Below are positions 8,053 through 16,900 of a DNA stretch of 51,555 nt, piece by piece; position 1 is the first letter of the stretch; the number at the start of each line of letters is the position of its first letter. The position numbers and the translations under genes were made by a program. The notes under the pieces were generated by a model. That model made no database searches. It saw nothing but the letters and a program-made list of their open reading frames with translations, and had not been told where the DNA came from. The stretch is taken from NCBI GenBank assembly GCA_903926565.1, contig CAIYJU010000108.1:1-51555 (forward strand), read 5' to 3'. Source of the DNA: an uncultured Bacteroidales bacterium. GTDB taxonomy: Bacteria > Bacteroidota > Bacteroidia > Bacteroidales > FEN-979.

Positions 8053-8511
8053 ATGAAAAAAATTACTTTGATGCTGTGCCTGCTCTTCGTGTTTTCGATG
8101 CGGCTGCTTTTCGCTCAAACCTTGCATCTTCCACTTATTATTGAAGAAAAAAGCGATAAAAGCGAATATAGTCTTGTGGCGGTAGCTTCTTCACAGGTTC
8201 CCATCCCTGCTGAAATAAACGCCACAATCGCTGTTATGGATAAAATAGCCATGACCTCCAGTCCCAATCCTTTCACAACCCGGACACAGGTAACATGTTG
8301 CCTGCCATCAAAAGGCAAGGTAAGCCTGGGAATACGGAACATGTTTGGTGAAACTGTTAAAACCATAGAGTCAAATGTGGAACAGGAAGGAGATTGTGTG
8401 CTGGAAGTGACTTCGGAAAATCTAAGGCCCGGGGTCTACACAGCCATAATGGTTTTTAAAACGTCTGACAATGTTCTGACAAAAACCATCAGGATTGTTT
8501 ATAACCAATAG
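8053..8511 (+). CDS. Short secreted protein consisting mainly of a T9SS sorting domain
   Basis: A 152-aa protein with a Sec signal peptide (MKKITLMLCLL...LLFAQ, ~22 residues), then ~45 residues without a recognisable fold. Residues ~72-152 look like a type A T9SS sorting domain: SSPNPFTTRTQV, a central VSLGIRNMFGETV strand, LRPGVYTAIMVF and a final LTKTIRIVYNQ. Family knowledge: such tails guide cargo through the type IX translocon and are usually cleaved off. Here almost no cargo remains, so the protein may be a remnant, a tiny cargo or a tail acting on its own. It has a promoter-like sequence just upstream and appears monocistronic. Confidence 0.75.
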   Translation: MKKITLMLCLLFVFSMRLLFAQTLHLPLIIEEKSDKSEYSLVAVASSQVPIPAEINATIAVMDKIAMTSSPNPFTTRTQVTCCLPSKGKVSLGIRNMFGETVKTIESNVEQEGDCVLEVTSENLRPGVYTAIMVFKTSDNVLTKTIRIVYNQ

Positions 8512-8542
8512 ATAACCAAATATCCTTTTCCTTTGCACAATA

Positions 8543-8677
8543 CCCCACCCCCGGCCCCGCCCCAAAAAGGGAGGGGAGCGGTATGCTAATATACATTGAT
8601 GGTAGATTAAAAGGGATAAATTTGATTAGAACAACTTCCCCTTCCCTTCTATGGGGAAGGGGGCAGGGGGATGGGGT
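8543..8677. repeat. C-rich imperfect inverted repeat between convergent genes
   Basis: The left arm (~8543-8580, CCCCACCCCC...GGGAGGGGAG) and the right arm (~8634-8677, CTTCCCCTTCCC...GGGGGATGGGG) are imperfect reverse complements about an AT-rich centre of ~50 bp. Each arm can also fold on itself. Similar C-rich elements are dispersed in many Bacteroidota genomes (general knowledge). Lying between two convergent gene ends, it could act as a bidirectional terminator or be a small non-autonomous mobile element. Confidence 0.6.
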
Positions 8678-8705
8678 CAAAGAGTGCCAATGTTTTGAAG
8701 CAGTT

Positions 8706-11300
8706 TCATTTGATCAGGGTGAGCAGATCATCCCCGATGCCAATACGGTAGCCTTCAGAGAGGTACCGGATTACCCCTTTGGAATTGACCAAAAGTACAA
8801 CAGGCAGATTTTTTGCCCCTCCGGGTTTTAGTTTGAGTTCTGAAAGTTTTACCGGGAAGTCAGACTGTAATGCACAGCTGATATTTTTCGGAAGAGAAGC
8901 CTGTTCCGACTTCACAAAAGATTGAAGCTGCTCCGCTGAACTGATGACCAGCGTGATGGTGCCTTTCCAATTTCCGAATTCAGGTTTCTTTTGCCGGAGA
9001 TCTGCCAGGAGGTGCCTCGTGGGCTCTTTCCCCGGATCAATCCAGGCGATGATCATTCCCGGGCCGATCTTCCGGCCGAAAACAGCCGTGTTCAGCACTC
9101 CATATTCCTGCGGTGGCAGCTGGTTCTGCCGCATTTCGATGGATTGTGTTGTTGCTGATCCTGAGCCCACTTCAAATATCGAGAGTTTTGACAATACCGT
9201 GCCATCGCTAAGCCGGGTTCCTGTAACCATCAGGCAGGGGCCGAGGGGTATCTCCAGTGAGCAGGGATAGTCCTGTACCAGGGGACTCCCTTCGTAGTCG
9301 AGGGTCCTGAAAAATCCTTGCTGGTATTCCTCCAGTGTATAATGTATGGTGTATTCAGGCTTTTTATTATTGGTGGGAGCACTCTGAAGAATGACCAATC
9401 CCTTGTTCCCTGCATTTTGTTTCTTCTCAAACAAAAACACATCCCTCCATTCTCCCTGCAACTGGTATTGCGGAACCCTGGTTGCCGGGTCGAGCCTGGC
9501 AGGAATCCCGAAGCTGCGGCAAACCGCAACAAAGAATATATCGGCAGAATGTCCATCAGCAACCTTGAGCTCGTAAACTCCTGCAGGGGTGAGCGGGGCA
9601 CGGCTGTAACTGGCCCCGTTGTTGAGAACGATGTTGGTTCTTATCCATGCTGCAATCTGCATCGGATCTTTTTTTGAGGCATCAATGAGCTCCTTCCCGA
9701 TATTAGCCTGGAAAAACTGTTTGTAAGGTTTCAAAAACTCGTTATCCACTCTCGGTGATAAAACATATTTGTAGAAGTCAGCCCTGTTGACAGCATTGGA
9801 TGGGTATTTCTCAGAAAAGTTCAGGTTGTCGCTTAAAGCAGATGTATCAATGTCACGGAGGTCTTTTTCGGAGATGTTCTCTAACAATGGAAAGATGAGT
9901 TTCCGCTTATCCGGAGCGGCCTGGGTAATGAATGCGGTCAGTTCACGCCAGTTCCCCCTGCTTTTCCGGAAAAACATCCAGAGCGTATCGGGGTTCAGGT
10001 TAACCAGTTGTGCAAATCGAACGCTCTTTGCGGAATCGATAAAAGTCGCTTCATAACTGCTTCTAAGCCTGTCTTCAAACGCAAGGCGGTCGTTGTTTCG
10101 CTTTTTTGCAGAATCGCTCACGGTAACTGTCAGATCAAGTTCTGCAGGAGGGATCAGATCAATTTCGTCAACATAGGACCGGCCGGGTTCATGGTCAAGT
10201 TGAACGGTTACTGTATCGTACTTCCTCACATCCAGCTTCTGATACCCGTATTTTCCGTTTTTTGCAGCCCAAACCAGCAGATCACCAAGGCCGGTTTTAA
10301 AGGAGCAAAGGCCATCTTTTCCTGTCACCGTTTTGAAGAGCGGGTAAAACTCAGCGTAGTTATAGAGCTGAAATTCGACTGTTGCACTGTCGATCACCGT
10401 GTTGTTGACATCCGTTATCCTTGCAAATACCTTTTTAGTCTGAGCATAGTTTTCGAGTACATTGATCTTTGTGAAAAGCGGGTCCTTCTGAAGAACATCT
10501 TCGGGGCCCTCGTAATCTCCGAAAACAGTTGTGTTGACAAGCATTGCACGTTTTGCAGGTTTTGTGAACCAGGCGAGGTCGAGACCGGCATCGGGCTCAC
10601 ATGCGCCGATAAAGTGCCACTTCCCGTCCACCCAAACCTCAACCCAGGCATGGTTGTCGTCGCTGTGCGCCCATCTTGGGGTATAACATTGCCTGGCAGG
10701 GATCCCGACGGACCTTAACGCAGCTACGGTAAATGTTGACTCCTCCCCGCACCGGCCATAGGCAGTTTTCACAGAGGCAAGGGGAGAGGATGTACGGCTG
10801 TCGGAACCGCGATAGGTTACCTTTTCATGGCACCAGTGGTTCACCTCGAGCACGGCCTCTTTCATGGGAAGCGTTTTAACCCGGTCTTTCAACTCGTTAA
10901 AAAACACCCAGCGGGAAGAGTCGAGGTTTTCATTGTTTACGCGCACCGGAAGTACAAAATGGCGGAATATCACTTCCGGAATGATTTTGCCCCAGGGGAA
11001 CGAATCTCTTGCTGCAAAAGAAGACCTTATGTTACGGAGGAAGAAATCTCCGTCATAATCTGCCAGGTCGCTCAGGGAGCTGTATGCATAGAGGAATTTC
11101 AGGGCCCCTTCTTCGCGGGTCGACATATCCTGATCGAATACCTGAAAGAGTTGCTGAGAACGATTTTTTGCCAGCTCCTTCTGCTTTGCAAATTGAGTTT
11201 CAACTTTGGTGCGATAGGTTTTGTCGGTGATAAACTGGTCGTTGGAGCACCCGGTAAAAAGAAGAGAGAACAGAAGGCCGGTGTAAATTATGTTTTTCAT
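8706..11300 (-). CDS. Transglutaminase-like lipoprotein with a second, degenerate domain
   Basis: An 864-aa lipoprotein (lipobox FTGC, Cys18). Residues ~145-240 form a transglutaminase-like core with a full papain-type triad: GRCGEES (Cys184), DDNHAWVEV (His217), GACEPD (Asp237). A carboxypeptidase-regulatory-like beta-sandwich appears to follow at ~290-385 (DVNNTVIDSATVEFQLYN). A second transglutaminase-like stretch at ~545-625 keeps RSFGIPARLDPATR, but DGHSAD stands where the catalytic Cys motif should be, so it is probably inactive. The C-terminal ~100 residues (LPVVLLVNSKGVIRYLSEGY) resemble a thioredoxin-fold end without a visible CxxC. The active site suggests peptide cleavage or cross-linking in the periplasm or at the surface; the substrate is unknown. 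The start is fixed by the signal peptide. It is downstream of the GH31 gene on the same strand. Confidence 0.85.
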   Translation of the reverse strand: MKNIIYTGLLFSLLFTGCSNDQFITDKTYRTKVETQFAKQKELAKNRSQQLFQVFDQDMSTREEGALKFLYAYSSLSDLADYDGDFFLRNIRSSFAARDSFPWGKIIPEVIFRHFVLPVRVNNENLDSSRWVFFNELKDRVKTLPMKEAVLEVNHWCHEKVTYRGSDSRTSSPLASVKTAYGRCGEESTFTVAALRSVGIPARQCYTPRWAHSDDNHAWVEVWVDGKWHFIGACEPDAGLDLAWFTKPAKRAMLVNTTVFGDYEGPEDVLQKDPLFTKINVLENYAQTKKVFARITDVNNTVIDSATVEFQLYNYAEFYPLFKTVTGKDGLCSFKTGLGDLLVWAAKNGKYGYQKLDVRKYDTVTVQLDHEPGRSYVDEIDLIPPAELDLTVTVSDSAKKRNNDRLAFEDRLRSSYEATFIDSAKSVRFAQLVNLNPDTLWMFFRKSRGNWRELTAFITQAAPDKRKLIFPLLENISEKDLRDIDTSALSDNLNFSEKYPSNAVNRADFYKYVLSPRVDNEFLKPYKQFFQANIGKELIDASKKDPMQIAAWIRTNIVLNNGASYSRAPLTPAGVYELKVADGHSADIFFVAVCRSFGIPARLDPATRVPQYQLQGEWRDVFLFEKKQNAGNKGLVILQSAPTNNKKPEYTIHYTLEEYQQGFFRTLDYEGSPLVQDYPCSLEIPLGPCLMVTGTRLSDGTVLSKLSIFEVGSGSATTQSIEMRQNQLPPQEYGVLNTAVFGRKIGPGMIIAWIDPGKEPTRHLLADLRQKKPEFGNWKGTITLVISSAEQLQSFVKSEQASLPKNISCALQSDFPVKLSELKLKPGGAKNLPVVLLVNSKGVIRYLSEGYRIGIGDDLLTLIK

Positions 11301-11356
11301 AAATTTTGATTGGTGATCTGAATCATCGCGAAATTAATGATCATGAAACTTATCAA

Positions 11357-11364
11357 CAAACCTA
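11357..11364 (-). promoter_or_regulatory. -7 box for the transglutaminase-like gene
   Basis: On the minus strand this reads TAGGTTTG, a perfect TAnnTTTG match, 56 bp before the start codon. It suggests separate transcription from the upstream GH31 gene. A -33 TTG at the normal distance is not obvious. Confidence 0.45.
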
Positions 11365-11447
11365 TCACTTTTTCGCGGATTGGTGATTAAGCAGGGAAAG
11401 AATTGTTGTTAGAGAAGTGCCTATTGTGGTAATTCGAATCTTATCTC

Positions 11448-13853
11448 TTAGTAAGTCATAATGAGCACATCACCATTGCCCTCAGGGATTTCTATACTCC
11501 GCTCATTAACAGATTTAAGTTTAAGCGAATAGTCCTTACCGGCAGCACGAACAGTCATCACATCATCAAATGAATGGAGGATTAGCCGGATCGTGGTGAA
11601 TTTTGACGAAAAACGCCCTTCAGCCTTCGAAAAACGAATCGTTCTGCTTCCCGGGTCAAATGTGATTGTCCTGCGGAAATATTCGCCCTTCTCAAACTGG
11701 TATGTTAACCCGTCATCCTCATAATAGACGAATGAATTGGGTTTGTCGCCGTTGTAAATATGCAAATCCAGTATGGGCGATGGTTTTTGTGCTGTAAATT
11801 GAATATCGGATTGCATCGGCAGTATCCCGGATGCCTTCACAAATACGGGAAGGTCGTTGAGCGGGGCATCCACTGTGACCTCGGAATTCCCCTTATAAAA
11901 CTCCCCGCCGGAGAGGCGGTACCAGCCGCCTGCAGGAAGATAGACCTTTGCTGCCAGCTGATTGGCAGAAACAGGCGCAATAAGCAGGTTGTCCCCGAAA
12001 AGATACTCATTCTGGTATTTCCACCAAAAGACCTTCTCATCGAACGTGTAGTTGATCGCCAGGGCGCGGGCAACAGGCAATCCACTGACGGTGGATTCGT
12101 ACATGGCGGAATAAATGTAGGGAAGCAGCCGGTAACGTTGTGCGATCATCTCCTTCACGGTGCGTTCCACGTTAAGTCCGAACGACCAGGGCTCCTTGCT
12201 CTTTGTATCCCAGGCGGAGTGACTTCTGAAAAATGGTGCATAAACCCCCAGCGACATCCAGCGTGTAAAAAGCTGTTCGGTGGGATTGCCCATGAAACCA
12301 CCCACATCGGAACCAGTAAACGAAACACCGGAAAGTCCGAGCCCGGTTATCATCCTGGCCGACAAGAGCATATGATCGTCGGTGGCGTCGTTGTCGCCGG
12401 TCCAGACGGCTGAGTATCGCTGAATTCCTGCATAGCCTGCACGGGTAAGTATCAGCGGGCGGTTGCCTTTAAGAAGGGCTTTTGTGCCCTCAAAGGTTGC
12501 CCGGCACATCTCCAAACCATAAATATTGTGAGCTTCGGTGATGGATCCTTTCCGCCCCTCGAAATCGAATTGAACGATATTCGGGATGTTCTGGCCCCAG
12601 GCGCTGGGCTCGTTCATGTCGTTCCAGAATCCTTCAACGCCCGGATCAGCAAGGGTACTGAAAGAAGCTCCCCACCATTTCCTCACCGGCTCTTTTGTAA
12701 AATCAGGGAAGTGACATCTGCCGGGCCAAACGCTGCCTGTATAGTTGCTCCCATCGGGGTATTTTGCAAAATAATTATTTGCAACACCCTCATCATAAGC
12801 AAAATAACCTTTCTCAATTTTGATGCCGGGATCCACGATGGTTACCACATGGTAACCCATCCCTTTTAATTTATCAATCATCACTTTAGGCTGAGGAAAC
12901 CGTTCCTTATTCCAGGTGAAGATTTTATAAGAATCCATGTAATCGATATCGAGGTAGAGTACGTCGCATGGAATCTGCTTGTCGCGAAATTGTTGTGCAA
13001 TACCCATCACCTGCGATTCAGGAAAATAACTCCACCGGCATTGCTGGTAGCCAAGGCTCCAGTAGGGTGGGAGCGACATCCGGCCGGTGAGCCAGGTGTA
13101 ATCGCGGATGATTCCGGCCACGCTGGATGATCCAAAGAAATAGTAGTTCATCTCACCATCTGCGGCAGAAAAACTGGTGAAATGCTCATCCGTTGATCCC
13201 CCGAAATTAAACTTCGTACGATATGAGTTATCCAGAAAAATGCCATACGTTACCTTGTCATGAATGCCGATGAAGAATGGAATGCTCTGGTACAGCGGAT
13301 CGTGGTTGATGGCGTAGGCAGGAACATCTGAATTCCAGTTTTCATAGGAGCCTCCCCTTTTATCCAGGTTCCCCGTCTTTTCGCCCAGTCCAAGGAATTT
13401 TTCATCGGGGAAGAGTTTCCTGTAGCAAGTCACCTCTGTTCCGAGCCATGACACTGGGAATCCGGGCTGTTCTTCAGATATTAATGCTCCATCCGGTTTT
13501 TTAAAGGCTACCCGGAAAGGTTTCCTGTAAATGACTATTTGCAGGGAATCACTGGATAACATTATGGAATCAGCGTGATCAGATGTAATTTTCAATATGG
13601 ATTCCGGTGTCCTGACGACAGCAAAGGAATAGTCGGTCACAGGCTCTTTGCGGGTTATCCGGATTCGGATCACAGTAGGAGAGAATGCGATAATCCGGAC
13701 AAAAGCATTCTCTGTCTTTACCATAATACCATTTTCGACCTGACTAGCCGACTTAACGCTTCCCGGAAATACCGGTAAATTGCCCTGTCCCCTGAAGGTC
13801 AGTGGAATGAGACAGAGAAGCACCAGAACCATTTTATTTGCCATGGAGTTCAT
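11448..13853 (-). CDS. Glycoside hydrolase family 31 (alpha-glucosidase-like)
   Basis: An 801-aa exported enzyme (signal peptide to ~residue 23; ATG at 13853 or, three codons in, 13844). It has the GH31 layout: an N-terminal beta-sandwich (~25-240), a TIM barrel from ~255 with VLYLDIDYMDSYKIFTW, the nucleophile motif WNDMNEP (Asp412) and the acid/base motif WTGDNDA (Asp487), and FTGSDVGGF with YAPFFRSH later in the barrel. C-terminal beta domains follow, including the segment LDLHIYNGDKPNSFVYYEDDG. Retaining hydrolysis of alpha-glucosides is the commonest activity; alpha-xyloside or sulfoquinovoside activity is possible in the family. No SusC/SusD pair is nearby, so this is not a classical polysaccharide utilisation locus. 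A promoter-like sequence overlaps the end of the upstream beta-helix gene, 30 bp away. Confidence 0.93.
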   Translation of the reverse strand: MNSMANKMVLVLLCLIPLTFRGQGNLPVFPGSVKSASQVENGIMVKTENAFVRIIAFSPTVIRIRITRKEPVTDYSFAVVRTPESILKITSDHADSIMLSSDSLQIVIYRKPFRVAFKKPDGALISEEQPGFPVSWLGTEVTCYRKLFPDEKFLGLGEKTGNLDKRGGSYENWNSDVPAYAINHDPLYQSIPFFIGIHDKVTYGIFLDNSYRTKFNFGGSTDEHFTSFSAADGEMNYYFFGSSSVAGIIRDYTWLTGRMSLPPYWSLGYQQCRWSYFPESQVMGIAQQFRDKQIPCDVLYLDIDYMDSYKIFTWNKERFPQPKVMIDKLKGMGYHVVTIVDPGIKIEKGYFAYDEGVANNYFAKYPDGSNYTGSVWPGRCHFPDFTKEPVRKWWGASFSTLADPGVEGFWNDMNEPSAWGQNIPNIVQFDFEGRKGSITEAHNIYGLEMCRATFEGTKALLKGNRPLILTRAGYAGIQRYSAVWTGDNDATDDHMLLSARMITGLGLSGVSFTGSDVGGFMGNPTEQLFTRWMSLGVYAPFFRSHSAWDTKSKEPWSFGLNVERTVKEMIAQRYRLLPYIYSAMYESTVSGLPVARALAINYTFDEKVFWWKYQNEYLFGDNLLIAPVSANQLAAKVYLPAGGWYRLSGGEFYKGNSEVTVDAPLNDLPVFVKASGILPMQSDIQFTAQKPSPILDLHIYNGDKPNSFVYYEDDGLTYQFEKGEYFRRTITFDPGSRTIRFSKAEGRFSSKFTTIRLILHSFDDVMTVRAAGKDYSLKLKSVNERSIEIPEGNGDVLIMTY

Positions 13854-13867
13854 TCATTAATTCGCTT

Positions 13868-13900
13868 CAAATGTATGAAGAAATCAATTCTGGTTAACAA
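13868..13900 (-). promoter_or_regulatory. Candidate promoter for the GH31 gene
   Basis: On the minus strand TTG (13898-13900) and a perfect TACATTTG (13868-13875) are 22 bp apart. The -33 element lies inside the 3' end of the beta-helix gene. The leader would be very short (about 8 nt), which is a reason for caution. Confidence 0.4.
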
Positions 13901-16900
13901 GATCTCCTTTCAGGGTAAGGATGCCATTATTTGAGAGTGTCCCCCCGGGCTGAATGGTAAGATTTCCATGAACAGTGATGTCAGAACCAATTATAAATGT
14001 CAGGGTTGCCCCAGTGTTGATGAGGATGCTGCTGCATACAAGTCCGGCGGTTCCCCCGGAACAACTGTATAAAGTTGCCGAAGGGAAGATCAGGTTATCT
14101 GTTGCAGCCGGAATGCCGGAAGGGATCCAGTTTGCACCATCTGTCCAGTCGGTGGAAACAGAGCCGTTCCAGGTTTTAACAGCCTGATAAACTGTTTCAA
14201 ATGCACCCAGTGAAGGGTGAGTGATATCCCTGAGCAAACCATTAAAATCAGTGGTAATGCCTGGTACCGGCGTGCCTGCTGCCAAAACCGGTGAGCCGGA
14301 CTGTGGGGCCAGGTTCGTTGAGGATGTAAACAACGGATCAACCGCCAGTGAAGCTAAGTCCTGTAAAGTAGCTGCCTGCCACTGGCCGATGTCGTTTTGG
14401 TTGGTGCTGCTGAAAAATCCGGTGTGACCAATTGCGGTTCCTGAAACCAGAAAATGAAGGAGGTTATAATCCAGCGTGCTGCCGGAGTACGTATTCAATG
14501 TTGTATAATGTGCATAATGGTGATTTACTCCTGAAGGATTGTTGCTGTTCATGTAAAAAATGTTATTCCTGAGATCAATGTTTGATGTATTTGCAGCATT
14601 GACCCCCTGGCCGTTTGAAAAGCAAGCCGACATGCTGCCATTGGAGGAGCCCGACTGGTTGAGTTGGCCAGAGAGATAAACAGAGTTGAAGTAATACTTG
14701 TCTCCAAACCCGTTAACATTGTGAATTCCAATAACATTATAATATGAGCTTTCACCATTCGATGTGAGGTCATAGATTACGTTATTGGCATAGACATTCT
14801 CCGAAGGATTGCCTGCAGTGTTATATGCCGGAGAACTCTGATAAATCCCGTCAACCCAATATGAGGCACCTGGCATGGCCTGCCGGAGGCCATGAATCGT
14901 GTTGGCAGAAATATTCATGCTTTTCGAGTTTAACACATGTATTCCGGTAACCCAGTGAAATTGATTGTTGTAAACGATATTCCTGATGTGATTTCCTGTG
15001 ATGAACCCTGCCGTTTGGTTTTCAATTACAATTCCCTGGTTGGTAAATCCTTCACCGGCAGACTCGTTGCCCAACTGGTTGTTGATGATCCTTAAGCCCT
15101 CTTCAAATGTGGCAGTTGATTGGCCCAGGCAGACAATTCCGTTTCTTGCCCAGCAGATAGAATTGTTTTCGATTGTATTGTATGAATTTGGTGAAAGTGC
15201 ATAGAAGTTATTTTCAATTGAAACGGGACCACCTGAAAAAATTCCTGCATAGGTATAAGTTGTTGGACCAGATCCACGGATCACGCAGTTTTTTATGGTG
15301 TTGTGGGTTGCCCCGTTAATTTCTGTGGCACTTGCAATCCATAACACGGCGGTATTTATTCCGGAGGCAAGGTATGAAAGGGTAAGATCTTTGGATGAGG
15401 AACCATTGTTGGAGCCATCCAGCGTAAAGTAGTCAACACCGTTGAGTTTCATAACGCTTGAATTTGTGGGTGCGCTGATAACATGGGCCGTTCCTGGTCC
15501 CGGTTTTAAGGTAATGGCATTCAGCGGACCAGTGCCAACAACCGAATTCAACCGGATGGGATAAACCTCCTCTTCCGAAGGCAGGTAGGTACCGTCAAGG
15601 ATTAAATTTACAGCACCGGTAACTTCCTTTCCTGCCCCCAGGATGGCTGTAGCTTGTGCTCCGGAACCATCACCGGTGATGATAACATCAGGTGGAAAGA
15701 GGTAGTAATCACCGCTATAAGTTAACATAACCGATTCAACCATGTCCCCTGAGAGGTTGGCATAAGCTGTTGCGCCCAAACCACCACCACCCTCAACCGA
15801 TACGGAGGCATACGTATAGCCGCTTCCTCCGCTGTTAACATCAATCCTCCTGATGACGTTGTTCACATCAGCAAAGGCTTCCGTGATATCAACATAGGTG
15901 CATCCGGGAGCAGGTGTTGAACCGGTGCCGCCGATCAGGTAGTTGCCGGCCGGAAGTGTGCCAACAATCCGGTAACCATGGGTTGGGGAAGGAGGATTTG
16001 AACAGGCAGGAGGATTTGAAGATAGTCCGTCAGCACCCCCGACAGGGTTCACCGCCACGTTGGGAATCAGAAACCCATCCTGCGCACAAACAAAATAATA
16101 GACAACATCAGCAAGGACCACCCCGCTGCCGAAAGTAAATGTGTATTGATCAATTCCAGTCAGCGAGCCGACTGCACTGCTCCAGGTTGCTGCATTGTTG
16201 ATTTTCCAATATAAAACAGGTAATCCCGGAAGTGAGGATGGTATGCCTGATTGCAGGTCGGTAATGCTGGCAACAAGTGTCCTCGGACCAAACGAAGAAG
16301 TGTTTTCCAGCGGAAAGTAGCTGATCACAGGTGGATTCACGTCGTTGGGAATACCGCCAAATTCATCAGCCCCGACGTCAGGGGCAGAAGCAGTATAAGG
16401 GAAAGGACTTGCAGGATATCCCGCATTCGGGTATCTCGGCTGATCATCAAAATCACCGGTAACAGCTGGTGTTGTGATGGTTGCAGCTCCACTCTCGCAT
16501 AGAGTAGGTATCGAAGGGGAAAGACGGACATCATAAGGCGGAGTGGCAACCTGGATAAAAGGAGGGTTTTCTGAAAAGGAGAGGGCATCCCGCGGTGAAA
16601 CCCTGGATTTGAAGTCGTTAATGGTCTGATCTCCTGAAGTTCCATTGTAAAAGATAAAGTTGTTCGGCCCCGGAACTCCTGCATAGAAACAGTTGTTATT
16701 ACTGGCAGATGAATAGTTCGCAAGGGCTGTTCCGGATCTTCTGTAGGCTACGGTGTAACCTGTTGTGCCATGTGAAGAAATATTGACCAGGATGTTGTTA
16801 CGCAATACGATGGAAGGGGTGGTGGAAGTGTAGAGCGCTGCAGTGCCGAAGGTGGTTCCGGTGCTGGATGCATTGAGGTAAACAGTATTGTAATATATGT

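Noticed and set aside
10008..10718. 236-aa plus-strand open frame inside the transglutaminase-like gene
   Set aside because: It lies antisense within a well-supported coding region with an intact catalytic triad and has no recognisable domain of its own.
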